A stretch of DNA of 64,000 bases, from contig NC_090127.1 of the NCBI RefSeq assembly GCF_023973825.1, positions 1,460,001-1,524,000 of the forward strand, given 5' to 3'. The notes under the pieces were generated by a model. That model saw nothing but the letters and a program-made list of their open reading frames with translations. It had not been told where the DNA came from and made no database searches. Origin of the DNA: Plasmodium brasilianum (lineage: Eukaryota; Apicomplexa; Aconoidasida; Haemosporida; Plasmodiidae). A program made the translations under genes and the position numbers. Shown in pieces: positions 12,450 to 25,046 of this stretch. How positions within the stretch are numbered: the stretch's first letter is position 1; the number at the start of each line of letters is the position of its first letter.

Positions 12450-13463
12450 TCGGGAATAAATGAAATAATCGAAGAAACCAAAAAAAAAGAAACGAATAAA
12501 AAAGATCTTTCTGCTAAGTCATTTATATAATAATGTAAAATTTTGAATTAGTAGTAATACATTTTTTTTTTTTTTTTTACGTGTATGTTAAGTTCCTTAT
12601 ACGTGAGTGTTGATTTTTTATTATGTATAATAAACATAATTCATAAAATTTCGTTTTGCCTTTTTATCATTTCCCCATTTATTACAAGTGTTTACATACA
12701 AGTTTATTGCGTATTCTCTCATTTGTATAATCCATTTTTGTGTTACACTGTTTAATACATTTTTTTTTTTTTTTTTAAAACTTCTATTTAGTTATTCCTT
12801 CGTTTTATTCCATTTTATTTTTTTTGTTTTTATTGTACCAATTATTAGTTTTATTACATTTTGTTATTTTACTTTTTAATCTATTAAAACTACATAGCGC
12901 TTTTACCTTTTGTTAAATAAACCAAAAAAAGACATCTGAGTTTATATCCATTGAATAAATGATATATTATATACTGTACATATATATTTTATTGCTTTCA
13001 TAACATTTATTTTATATGTTAAAGCGGCATAATGCATAAAGTGTAATTTCAACTGTTCCACGGATTTTAAATGTAACAACATATATATTGGGCAGAACGA
13101 TTTTTCATTCTTCCCAAAATTTTATTAATATTTTAGGTTATTATGTTATTTCATTATTTAATTCCCCTTTTCCTAGTACTAGTAAAAGCAGGGATAAAAG
13201 AAAAATATATATATAAAACATAAATAAATAAATATATATATACATAAATACATTTTTATGCAATTATTTGTTTACATATATATGGTACGTATAACATTCG
13301 TTATTTAAAAAGCAAAAAAGAGAAAATAATATATATTAATTTCTGATTTTTATAAACCAAAAAGTATGCAGTTTTGATTTATTCTGAATATAAATACAGG
13401 CATAATAATATAATAAAATATATAGTGTGAATAACAAAAAAGGTCTCAAAAATAAATAAATAA

Positions 13464-13511
<48 letters not shown>

Positions 13512-14257
13512 ATGTATGTATGTATGTATAACAATTATACTCTAGATTTGTTAAACTTCCTTTTTTTTATTAAATGTTATTTTTATTTTAAACATATATT
13601 TAAAAAAAAAAAAAAAAAAGTAAAATATAAAATTAAAAAATGCATTTTTCTCTTGTTTAATAAAACTACTAAAAGATGATTTGTGCTCGTACGTACACAT
13701 ATTCATCTAATATATATATATATATATATATGTGTACATGCAACACTAAAAATTATATATTTACGCGACAATTATTATATAATAATAACTGGTCGACAAA
13801 AGGAATTAGCTAAGTTGTAAAACGGGTTTTACAAATTTACACGTATTGATGTTGGTTTTGGGTTTTTTTTTTTTTTTTTTTTTTTTTTAAATAATTTTTT
13901 TACTCTCTTTAATACATCATTATACTACTTAATATTTCTTACATTTAGAGGTTAGTTTTTTACTTTGTCAAACTTTTTTTGGTACTCAAGTAAAATTTAA
14001 AATTTTCACATATTCTAGAGAAGCATCTCTCTTAAAATATTAACAATTGCAAGCTATTTATTTGATATCTATATTAAGTGTTCAATATGTAATTTATTAC
14101 ATAATTATATATACATAAATATATTATGTATAATAATTCTTCCAAGTGCATATATCATTACACAAGTTATGGGAACCTTACCCCCCTTAAACTAGGTTAT
14201 AAACTTATTTTTTTTTTATTTATGTGTTCTATAATTCGCCATAATTTATTTTGCTCT
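12450..14257. other. Convergent 3' intergenic with microsatellites
   Basis: This holds the 3' UTRs of SDHB and BDP2. A compound microsatellite (AAAT)n-(TA)n-(TGTA)n occupies about 13450-13530, a (TA)n tract about 13710-13730, and a long T run about 13863-13888. No exon is apparent. Confidence 0.7.
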
Positions 14258-17200
14258 CTATATTTTTGCGTCATAACCCTCAGCTATTAGTTCCTTTTTG
14301 TTTATAGGAACATTTGTCTGATGTTGAGTCAAAATGGCTTGTTGAATAACTTGTCCTTTCCACTCAGGCCAAGCAGAGCCTGAGTTTTTACGATTTTTTT
14401 GGGGATTTTTTGGTGTGTCCATAGATGCTAAAAAATCTGCATGCATCCCCATAACATCTTCTCTAATTTCTAAATTTTTTTTATTTTCATCTACTGGTTT
14501 GTACTGTGGTAACGATTTTCTTCTATTATCTAAAAAATTATTTGCCATTTCTTTTTTTTTATCACTTGGTAACTGCCTTTTTACCTTTTTTTTATCATAG
14601 GAATCTGAATCCATATCAGAATCGCTATCTGTATCACTGTCGTCATCACTTGATGTTGAAAAGGTAGATGAGTCAGACGAATTTGACGATGATGAATCGG
14701 AAGAATTAGATGACGATGATATATATCTATTAGCTCTTCGTTTATCATAATGATCATTATTATTATTATTATTCATGTAATTTTTGTTGTTGTTAATATT
14801 CTTCATGGGTATTTTTCCTTTTGCAATATTGCAATTAGGAATTTGTTCAGAAGATATTAAAGAAGCTTTATACTGTTCTAAATTAATTCTACCCATATGG
14901 TTAATGTATAAAAATATTCTTTTCTGTTTTTCTATAGATAATAAATCAGTATCAAAAGTGAAAAATTTATCAAACATATGATTTTCTGCTAATATACCCA
15001 AGTCATCTTGTATTATTTCAAGCGCGGCTCTTCTTTGATTCGGAGCTAATCTTCTTAAATTTTTAAAAAGTAAATTAACTTGATAATTATTTAATCCTTT
15101 ATCATTAATTCCTATTTTCTGTATTCCCGGTGGTTCGGGTATAGTACCAATACTAGGTGGTTCGAATTCTATAGAATTATTACTATTATTGTTGTTATTA
15201 CTATTATTCTTAATTAAATTAGAGAAATTATCCTTTTTATTATTTATAAACTTTTCATGAGTATTTTTCGAAGAAACATTTGATGTCTGTTTATTTGTAT
15301 TATATAATTTATCTCCTTTTTTATTATGTATAGGATATACAATATTGCTAGAAGATGTATTCACATTACTATTCATAAATCCACTACCACCACCTGCTCC
15401 TGTCTTGACCATATTATTATTATTCCTTCTTTTAGCAGGGTGATAATTACTTCTACTATTTGTAGTGTTATTCCTTTTATTATTATTATTATCTGAACTA
15501 ATATTATCACTGCTATTGCTACTATAACTGCTACTACTATTCCTGCTTCTACTAATGTTATCATCATAATCATAATTATTCGATAATATTTCATTATATT
15601 TATTCATATCTAAATATACAGAATTCGTGTTTTTTGTGAACTCGGAAAGAAGACTTTCCATTTTGGAATTTTGTTTTACTAACCTATCAAATTCTTTAGC
15701 TAATTTATAGGCATCATTCCAAACACAATTTTTGACTTTGTGATAAGTAAAAGCATTAAAAAAAATTTGTCTAACATCCTGTTGCCATTCAAAAGGATTA
15801 TTATATTTATTATTTAATAATTTATTTTCGATTGTTTGAAAATCCATTGGATTTTTTATTATATTAAAATAATTTGGTATTCCATCTAATTCTGGGTTTA
15901 CTGGTTCTAAAAACCAGCAACAATATTCTTTTTTTTTTAACTTATGTAATATCTTAAAACAATTATTTTTCCATAGATTCCTTGTTTTATAAACTCTTTT
16001 TTTATATGTTCTTTTGTGTTGTTCATATTCTTCAACTGTGCTATCTTCATGAAAGTTACTACTATTTCTTTGTCTTTTTTTTAACATCTCCTTTCCACCT
16101 CCTGCCCCGGGTGCTCCTTTTTTATTATTATTATTATTATTATTACAAGTACTACTACTGTTATATCTTGACATTTTCCCCTTTCCAGCATTTGTTAAAG
16201 TACCATGTGAATTCTTGTTAACATTACTATTACTGTTTTTATTATTACTATTATCTACTTCATTTTTACTAATTCCACCTTTTCTAGTTAAATTACTTTT
16301 ATTTTGTTGAATTTTTTCATTTTCATGATATTTTGAGTTAGCTAATAATGAACTGCTACTACCCTGTCTATTATTCCCTCTTAGGTCAAGGGTACTATGA
16401 GTAGAATTACTAACATTGTTATTATTTTTTTCATTTATAGTGTTTCTCCTATCACCTTTTACAAGAAGAGTTGATTTTTCATCTTCATTATTATTGTTTA
16501 TTATTTTTTTTTTATTGGTCTCTTTTTGCTTATCATTATTATTTTCTTTAGTAATAGCACTCCATTCTTCTTTAGAATAAAATTTGTCAAAAGATTTCTT
16601 TGACTTTCTCTTTCCTGCATCATATATATTATTTGATAAAGAACAACGTAAATTTTTAATTTCATTTAGGTGTCTTTTCGATATGGCTGTGAACGTATTT
16701 CTTTTTTCGGATTTCGATTTTTCGCAGTTTATTTCATAAAATCGAAATCCTAATAAATTCATTGCATTCGATATATAAGTTAACTCATCTTCTGTTAAAT
16801 ATAATATACCTCTTTCGAAGCTTCTTACATCATCTACATTATTAAAAAATGCATTCTTTACATTACTTTTTGTTATGTTTTCTTCTTCACAATTTAAAAA
16901 TATATTGTTACTTGTTTGATTACTGTTACTATTACTATTAGTGTTACTATTTGTATTACTGTTATTATTATTATCATTATAACTGCAGTTATCACTTGCA
17001 TTATTTATTCTGTTAAAATGGATGCCATCATTTAAGTTGTGACTTACACAATGGCATTTGTTGTTACCATCACTGCCAATACTGTTACCTTTTTCATTGG
17101 TATTGTTATTATTATCAATGCTATGATTACTATCATTGTTATGATTACAGTCGTTGTTATCATTATCGTCATCATTAAAATAGTTTATGTCATATCCATT

Positions 17201-17383
17201 ATCGTCAATAGTATTTTCATTTGAAAGAGAGCTGTAATTCATATTATTATTTTTGACGCAGTCATTATTTATATTATTAATGTCATTATTATTCCTATGT
17301 GGATCAAATATATTATTATTCATATCATTATTATTGTTACTAACATTACGAAAATTGCTCATTTCATCATTATTTGAATTCAT
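14258..17383 (-). CDS. BDP2: Bromodomain protein BDP2
   Basis: A single exon encodes 1041 residues, about the length expected for Plasmodium bromodomain protein 2, a chromatin reader found at promoters. The bromodomain lies near residues 470-585: WKNNCFKILHKL, then the ZA-loop region WFLEPVNPELDGIPNYFNII with KNPMDF, then FFNAFTYHKVKNCVW. A second conserved block at about 760-835 (YQVNLLFKNLRRLAPNQRRA ... FTFDTDLLSIEKQKRIFLYI) looks like an ET (NET) domain, giving a BET-like bromodomain plus ET layout. The rest is Asn/Ser-rich low complexity, including a Ser/Asp block near 890-930 that could be a phosphorylation target. The residue that normally binds acetyl-lysine (Asn after Tyr) appears to be His. 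Confidence 0.93.
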   Translation of the reverse strand: MNSNNDEMSNFRNVSNNNNDMNNNIFDPHRNNNDINNINNDCVKNNNMNYSSLSNENTIDDNGYDINYFNDDDNDNNDCNHNNDSNHSIDNNNNTNEKGNSIGSDGNNKCHCVSHNLNDGIHFNRINNASDNCSYNDNNNNSNTNSNTNSNSNSNQTSNNIFLNCEEENITKSNVKNAFFNNVDDVRSFERGILYLTEDELTYISNAMNLLGFRFYEINCEKSKSEKRNTFTAISKRHLNEIKNLRCSLSNNIYDAGKRKSKKSFDKFYSKEEWSAITKENNNDKQKETNKKKIINNNNEDEKSTLLVKGDRRNTINEKNNNNVSNSTHSTLDLRGNNRQGSSSSLLANSKYHENEKIQQNKSNLTRKGGISKNEVDNSNNKNSNSNVNKNSHGTLTNAGKGKMSRYNSSSTCNNNNNNNKKGAPGAGGGKEMLKKRQRNSSNFHEDSTVEEYEQHKRTYKKRVYKTRNLWKNNCFKILHKLKKKEYCCWFLEPVNPELDGIPNYFNIIKNPMDFQTIENKLLNNKYNNPFEWQQDVRQIFFNAFTYHKVKNCVWNDAYKLAKEFDRLVKQNSKMESLLSEFTKNTNSVYLDMNKYNEILSNNYDYDDNISRSRNSSSSYSSNSSDNISSDNNNNKRNNTTNSRSNYHPAKRRNNNNMVKTGAGGGSGFMNSNVNTSSSNIVYPIHNKKGDKLYNTNKQTSNVSSKNTHEKFINNKKDNFSNLIKNNSNNNNNSNNSIEFEPPSIGTIPEPPGIQKIGINDKGLNNYQVNLLFKNLRRLAPNQRRAALEIIQDDLGILAENHMFDKFFTFDTDLLSIEKQKRIFLYINHMGRINLEQYKASLISSEQIPNCNIAKGKIPMKNINNNKNYMNNNNNNDHYDKRRANRYISSSSNSSDSSSSNSSDSSTFSTSSDDDSDTDSDSDMDSDSYDKKKVKRQLPSDKKKEMANNFLDNRRKSLPQYKPVDENKKNLEIREDVMGMHADFLASMDTPKNPQKNRKNSGSAWPEWKGQVIQQAILTQHQTNVPINKKELIAEGYDAKI

Positions 17384-18439
17384 CTTATTTATATTACTAA
17401 TACTGCTATTATTCTGTCGTTTTGAAACCCGTTTTGTTCTCCTTCCCTTCTTTTTGTTACGACAATTATTATCGTTTCACTTGATTTTTTTTTTTTTATT
17501 TTATAATAACATAATTATTGTTCTTTGTAGTAACATTATTATTATCACTATTAAGAAGTAATTACGTTATTATTTTTTTCAATTAAAATTGATATTATCA
17601 ACTACTGTTGTGTATTTACACATAACGTAGCATTTATTTTATTCACATTATCTCTCAATTCCTTAAAATCTGTATTTATTATTATTCAAATTATTTAATG
17701 CATTTATATTTTTGGAAATATCATTGTATGTGTGTATTATAATTATTAGCACGAACTTCCTTTTCTTTTTTGTTTTTCTTACTATAACTATATTACATAC
17801 GAATTATTTTTACAATATTATGTGTAAATTATTATTAAAATATTATATATGAATTAATTTTAATATATATATATATGAATTATTATTAGTACTAAATACT
17901 TGGTTAATGGAATTTATCACACTTTATGTTGTAATCAAAATTACCATTTAATTTTATAGTACTTTATTAATTGATAATATTTTCTTTTTTCCTTTTTTTT
18001 ATGCTCTCACTTTTTTCCGTTTTTTATTTTTGTTTTTTTGTTTTTTTGTTTTTTTTTTGTGTACTATTTATTTCATGTTTCTTTTTTTTTTATTAAATAT
18101 TTTGTAACTTACATCCCCTTCTACTATTATATTTAATGTTTATATATTTTATAAAAATATTATCATAATAATAATGGGTGGTTATTTCATTTTTTGTTGA
18201 TAATATATCAAGCCTTTTAACGAATACATATCATCTATAACGTAAATAATAAAAAAATTTCGATTTTATTATTTGACGATGATATATACTACTTTCGCAT
18301 TCTCTCGAATTATTATTTTTATATTCACTTGTACTTAATAATAACTTCGTTATTTTATATTTTATATATATTAACATTAAAAAAAATTCTCATTTGTTCT
18401 TACCGTCGTTAAAAAGATGGTAAAACATATATATAAATA

Positions 18440-18800
18440 TTATGTATTCATAACTAGTTTATAATACTGTACATGTAATTACTTATATACATGTACTTAT
18501 ATATACTTAAAAAATTATATATAGTAATTTAATATATATATATGTATGTACTTATAAGTACTTAAATATATATTATATATATATGTACTCAAATATATAT
18601 ATATGCGCTTAGATGTATATTTATGTACTTATATATATATAATGTAATTATATATATATAAAAGTACTTAAGTACATATATATTATATATATTTAATATA
18701 TATATATGTACTTTAATACATAAATAAGTACTTGTACATATATATATATAATATATGTACTTCATATATATATATATATGTACAATAAATATAGAATATA
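18440..18800. repeat. Degenerate GTACTTATATATA tandem array
   Basis: The words TATATATGTACTT and AAGTACTTATATA recur every 25-40 bases in both orientations, making a low-complexity, partly palindromic array in the 5' flank of BDP2. Small open frames here are only Tyr/Ile repeats from TATATA. Confidence 0.7.
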
Positions 18801-19023
18801 TCATAAATATGCAAAATATTTTTAAATAAAAAAAAAAAATTAAAATATAAAAATTTTTAAAATAATATATGTAAGAAAAAAAAAAAAAAAAAAAAATTTC
18901 ATGCTTATTTTTATTATTTTAAAACAAACAAAAATACATTACTAATTTTATTTAATTTAATTTAATTTTTCATTTTAAGTATTTTTTTATGTCATAAATG
19001 CAATTTTATGTTACATATATATA

Positions 19024-19056
<33 letters not shown>

Positions 19057-20139
19057 ATATACATTTTTTGTTATTTTATTTTATAAATTTAATTTAAATT
19101 TTTAAGTTAATTGCATTTTTTATTAATCTCTTAAATCTTATTGTTTTTTTTGTTTTTTTTAATTTAAATATGTTCTACTTCGTGCGTTTTTATCCTTTTT
19201 TTTTATTATTTTTTAATTTTTATTATTTTTTTTTTCCCATATTCATATAGCAAAATAAGTATAAAAATACGAACATGCAAAATTCAAATAAAACCCTCTT
19301 TTCTTTTTTTTTTTTTGTTAATATATTTATATTTTTCAAAAAGCTAATATATACCTAGTAAATATATTTTTTTTTTGTATTATTTCGAAATTTTATTATT
19401 CCTGAATATAAAATAAAAAATATAATATATTTACCATAATTATTTTTTATAAGAGTTTAAAAAAAAAATATTCTATTTGTATTTTATATTTTTCGTTATT
19501 TCCAATATTCTCTTTATATACTTATTAGCTATCTTTCGTTATGATAAGGAGGAAGCATTTATGCTGCTGCATTATTTTTTATATAATATTTATGTACTTT
19601 GAAACTTTTTATTTTTTCTTATTTAATGTTAATATTTACATATCAAATAATTTTTATATGATATATTTTGAATTAATCAGAGCAAATAAGAATAATAATA
19701 ATGTATTAAATTTATAAGTCTATTAAAATTAGTAAGAAGATTAAATGGCTGTAAATATTTGAAAAATTAAATGATGCAGAATCGTATATTTATTTTTTAA
19801 AGTATATATGGGAAATGATAGTGGATACTAATATGTACTTATATATATATTTACATTATATACATATTACATATATTAAACTTATTTTTAATATTTTTTT
19901 ATATATCATGTTAAATGTATATTATTATAATCCTTATATATTTTACATAATTATATGGTAAAATAAAATACGTACAGAAAAGTTCATTTTTTTATACTAT
20001 GCTACTTATAACAGCTGCATTTCTATAAGGGCAAAAAAAAAAAAAAAAAATATATATATATAATATATATGTATATATTATTTATTAATTTTGTAACAAG
20101 AAAATAGATTGTAAATTTGTTTTATATCCTTCTAAATGA

Positions 20140-20250
20140 TTAGCTCTTGCCTACATACAACTTACACGTTGAATATGTATAATTGTAAAAGGAATATGTG
20201 ATTATGGGTAATCTTATCCAATTTTCCGCTGCAAGAGTATCCCATAAAAT
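20140..20250. other. GC-richer island with long-range pairing
   Basis: Two 7-base complementary pairs occur: CTCTTGC at 20144-20150 with GCAAGAG at 20231-20237, and TTATGGG at 20212-20218 with CCCATAA at 20241-20247. They interleave, so both together would form a pseudoknot. The minus strand also has a short open frame starting MGYSCSGKLDKITHNH that runs into a GTAAGT donor-like site. It could be a small RNA, an exon or chance. Confidence 0.3.
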
Positions 20251-23200
20251 TTTTATTATTATGTTTGTTTAAGGATAATTTATATTTTAAATTATTTTAC
20301 ATTCATTTAATTAAAAAAAAATAGTATTGTATTTATTTTAAATAAAGACAATAGTAGGAATACAATTATTTTTGAATGAATTTTTGTTTTTATATAACTT
20401 TTTTTTTTTTTTTCTTAATTTTTGGTCTATTATAATATATATATTTTAGTTGGTTTTTATAATAATATTTTAAAGAATTTTCATATCAATTATTATTTGT
20501 TTTTTGTATATTTTTAAAATGCATAACATGCATAAGGCTATTTTTATCATCCGTCAAATATATATTTACAGACATTTACATCTTAAATATATAGATATTT
20601 AATAATTTCCCTTATTTTTATTACACAACCCCCCTAGCATTTATATTAATACTTTTTCTATTTTTTGTTTTGTTTACATATAATTTTCGTTTTTCAGTTA
20701 GAAAATAAAAGTTCTATATTCAGAAAAGTGTCTATTTTAAAGGTCAATAATTACGATAATAAAATATTGTAAAATATACCTTAAGTTATTTTATATAATT
20801 TTTTATTTCCCCCTTTTTATCTGATAATACTTTATTACTATATTTTTGTAGTATATATTTTACTGATAATATATTATTATGATATGTATGTGTGAAAAGA
20901 AGGAACATAAAATATTTTAAGTATTATTTACGTAATATACGAATATATATTTCCCTGCAAAAAACGTATATATAAGTATATTATTTTTTATTTTATTTAC
21001 CGTTATAAGGAAATCATGAGTGTCAAAGTTATTTATTATGAATAGTGAAGATATCCTCGAAGAATATATATATACAGTATATATATATATATACATATTA
21101 AAAAAGGAAAAATAAATGTAGTTGTTATATATTTAAATTACATTTCAATTAATCACGCTTCTTTCAATTTTAAATAATAATTCTGTAAAAAAAAGAAAAA
21201 AAAAAAAAGAGGTATATATTTTTAATTTTATCTTTGTAAATTTTTTCCTTATTTTCCTTCAAAGCTTGATATACTATTTTACAATTAAAAAAAAAAAAAA
21301 ATCACAATAAGTAAAGATATAAGTAAATATGAAAAAACTAAGCTTTACATTTAACTATATAAAGTTAAAACATTTTGAAATTAGTTTTATTTGTAACGTA
21401 AAAATGTGCACGTTGTAACTTCGAATAATAATTAAATCAAAATAAAACTTATTTTAAGTAGGCATATTAAGCTTTTAAGGAAGATATAGAAGCATATGTA
21501 TATAAATGCATGGGCATGTATGTTAATATATACATATGCGTCATTTGATATAAAGTATTCTCGAAACCTTTTTTTTGAAATATAAATACGTAAAATAGAT
21601 AATTTTTAATCAAATAACGCTAATTTTTCATTAAAATTAAAACATAAAAATTAATCATGTAAAATATTTAGGAAATTTCGCAAGAAAATAGAAAAATGGA
21701 AATTTATATAAATATTTTGTTTGAACATATTTACCTAATCAATTTTTTATTATGCAATTTTTATAAGAAAAAAAGATTGAAAATTTCCAACATTTAATTA
21801 AATGAAGACACAAAATTAAGTACTCCCCTGATTGAAGCATTTGCATTTCCGCTTTTTAATTTTTTATTCCTTTGAAAAAAAAAAGTTCATATGTACTCTT
21901 ACATTCTTATATGCATTCATATATATATGTATACAATATATGCACAAAAGTCAATTCAATAGCAGTGTCTATTTTAAGATTAAATAAACCTGTATATTTT
22001 TCTATAGGATTCTACAAAATATAAAAGGACGATATGATATACTCATCAAATTGTATTTTCGCCTTCTTGATAATATATCTCCATTTTTTTTTTTTTCGTC
22101 AAAAAAAAATGATGAATAGTTATAAAAAATAAAATTTAATATTTAATTAATAGCTTCAGAAAATGTTTCTTTTAAAAATTATGTTTAAACTATAGTATAA
22201 AATAAAAAGTTAACCTTAAACCGATGTATCATAAATAAAAAGCAAGTAACAATAGCAAAATAAAAAAAAAACTTAATAGGCTATGTAAATTTTTTCGATG
22301 AGTACTGACCGCATTACTGTACATGAAAAACATATTCACAGAAATGAAGAAAATAAATGAAAAGAATGGATATTACTAAAGTGATTAAAAATAGTCACCC
22401 TTTGCACATATATTACATTTCAAGGCTTAACTCTTAAAGTTAAGAAACACCATTAGCAGTGATAACAGTGAGTCATTAAATATTTCTTTTATAAGAGAAA
22501 ACAGTAAGTTTTATTTTATGCTGCTTATCCTGCAATTTTTTGGCAGAATGCGTGCACATTATATGTAATGTACATAAAAAAATATGTTCATATATAGATA
22601 TAAATATATAAATACATAAACTTTATCAAAATAATTTCTTCCCCAACTTCTTACTGTAATTATTACTAAACTAACATTTTACTTTTTTTTTAATGAAAAA
22701 AAAATTAAATGTCATTTAAAAGAAGTCGTCAACGAAATTAAAATTTTTTAAGGGAAATTCAATTTATTGCAAAAGATTTCACTAAATGAAGGTTTAAATA
22801 ACTGAACAATAAACTTGCATAAAAAAAAAAAATGTGGTAAATAATAAAATTCACATCATATTTTGTAGTGCTTCAAATAATATCAATAATTTTAATTAAG
22901 CATATAGATATACTAATATATGGAAAGTTTAACAAGCTATATGGATAATATATATTCCTCATTAAAATAAAAAAAAAAATTAAAAAAAATCGAAAAAAAA
23001 ATTACAATTTTTGAAAAATTTCATTTTAAATGTGTAGAGCTTAAGTAACCTTTTTAAAATTATTACGAAATATTTTTTGCCTTAAAAATGGCTATTTAAC
23101 TAAATATATATATATATATATATATTTTTATATACATTACAAATTATAACATTTTTATGAACATGTCAAAATATATGGATTGGAGAACATTTAAAATATA

Positions 23201-23735
23201 ATAAGATATATAAATTTCTTCATACGATTTTATATATATACATATATATTTATATATAAATATACATTTGTAACAGTAAAATTAATTCCCTATTCTGTTA
23301 TAGTTTTCTTAAACAACATAAATGTATAAATTGCTATATTTAATAATAATGTTATTATGTGCTCATTTTATGAATACTGTTTTTTCCATATAACACAAAA
23401 AAAAAAAAATATATTTTATAAAAATATTACACCTGTGTGTGCTTAATTTTTTTAAATAATTCCTATTATAAATAATCTTCTATATTATTTTAAAAAAAAC
23501 TGAAAGAGCTGAGGATATTGATATAATATTTTTATAATAGCACTAATTTTATAACTTTATGAAAATATTACGTTTTAGCAAATACTGTCAATACTGTCAA
23601 TATGCTTAACATACTTACCCTCTTCTTAAACATAATTAAAAACATATAAATTTACTTTTTCTATATATTTTTTTTAACTTTGCTAATTATGAAAAAGATT
23701 ATGCAAAAAATTGATAATTTAATTACTGTAGGGTT

Positions 23736-23899
23736 AATGGCATAATCATAAGATGAAGTATGCCACGGGCAAAAATTTTGCTGTTAGCACCTTCCATGTG
23801 GAAAGTCTATAGCTCATCACAGTCAGCTGAGTGCAATGCTCTGCTCCGAACTACGTCAGGGTAATTCGTGAGCTACCCCAAACGCCAGCCAGGTAAGTT
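23736..23899 (-). ncRNA. U1: U1 spliceosomal snRNA
   Basis: On the minus strand the RNA begins AACUUACCUGGC (from 23899), the U1 5' end that pairs with 5' splice sites. Stem-loop I has a GGGUA/UACCC stem (874-878 with 859-863 of the 23-kb block) and a CACGAA loop, the U1-70K site. Stem-loop II carries AUUGCACUC (837 to 829), the U1A binding loop. Stem-loop III is CUUUCC..GGAAGG (805-790). An Sm site AAUUUUUG lies at about 780-773. Stem-loop IV closes with GGCAUA/UAUGCC (764-759 with 744-739). The order and the length of about 164 nt match U1. It is about half G+C in DNA that is mostly A+T. The exact 3' end is inferred. Confidence 0.95.
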
Positions 23900-24493
23900 G
23901 AAAATAAATAGTGCGTTTAATCATTATGTTATTTTTTGAATACTAAAATTGTACTTCATCATTTTATATTAAAATTTTCATCGATTTATGACTATTTCGA
24001 AGCGAAATAACATTTTAAAATTTTCTTTCTTTTTCTTCTTAATATGTTTTTTAATTTTAATTTGGAAGGAATTTTATTTTCATGTATTAATAACTTTTTC
24101 TTCAATTTTTCGATGCAAAAAATGATAAGCAGGTGTTTATTTTATACGTATATACATGACTACATTGATAGTGATATTATTGCACTCTTTTATGATTTCA
24201 TTTTTTTTTTTTTTTTAAATAAACATCAACGAATGATTAATCTCTTTGAAATAGGGGAATGGAAAAAAAACATGTAAAACATGTTTAATTTGCATATTTC
24301 ATTCAAGTTCAGAAATTAAAATAAGAGGAGAAAAAAAAAAGAAAAATAATTGAAGCGTAAAAAACGTTCTTACACAAATATTACATTCTATACTAACAAA
24401 CATAACATATAAAGAAAACAGTATTCTCCTCATACCTTCTTAGATTACTCTATGTTTAGGTAAAATAATTTTTGAAAATTCTTGTTTTTTTTT

Positions 24494-24546
<53 letters not shown>

Positions 24547-25046
24547 TTTTTTGAGACTTCCATTCTTTGTTAACTGATAAAAGGCAAATTTATATCATTT
24601 TTATTCTGTAAAAAGGTTAATAAAAATAGTAGGAGTTTATATGATCATTTCTTTTGTATGTATATTAATTCTCCTCGCGCAGGCAGTCATAAGATAATCG
24701 ATAAATCTACAGGGTTGTAGAATCTTTTTCAAAGGAAACAAACCACTTATTTTCCCATTTTTTTTCTTTTTTTTTTTTTAACGTTATGTATTATACTTTC
24801 GATGTAAATTATATAAAGACCCTCTGATGTGTTGTAAATTTAAACTAAATTAATTCATATTATTTCCATTTCTCTTCGTTCGAGTTCTTAAGTTGTAAAT
24901 TCAGGATATGTTACAATGACACTGTGGCTCTAAATTTTTACATAGTTATAGTGTTCTTTTTACATAAATAAGAGCTCGTTAATATTTTTCGTTTTGACGA
25001 TTAAACCAAATAAGGGAGAAAAAAAAATTAGACAAAATGAGTAAAA
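23900..25046. other. Intergenic between U1 (-) and MED18-like gene (+)
   Basis: This should hold the U1 promoter (at and above 23900) and the leader of the MED18-like gene. A (TA)n run followed by a long T run lies at about 24497-24553. No exon is seen; the leader is somewhat GC-richer at about 24665-24930. Confidence 0.6.

Larger units (their letters stand above)
17384..23735. other. Long gene-poor AT-rich region
   Basis: I find no supportable protein gene in this 6.3 kb. About 18440-18800 is an irregular mosaic of TATATATGTACTTA words, and 19010-19065 is nearly pure TA. A GC-richer island at 20140-20250 is listed separately. BDP2 transcription should start in the left part. Confidence 0.55.

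Noticed and set aside
17384..19100. Centromere-like AT-rich region
   Set aside because: The composition is extreme, but there is no compact 2-3 kb core with regular repeats, and the locus as I recall it is not the centromere of this chromosome.
23736..23900. RNase P/MRP RNA or a GC-rich coding exon on the plus strand
   Set aside because: GGGTAATTCG looked like an RNase P CR-I and the plus strand ends in a GTAAGT donor, but no CR-V follows, and the minus strand matches U1 at every landmark.
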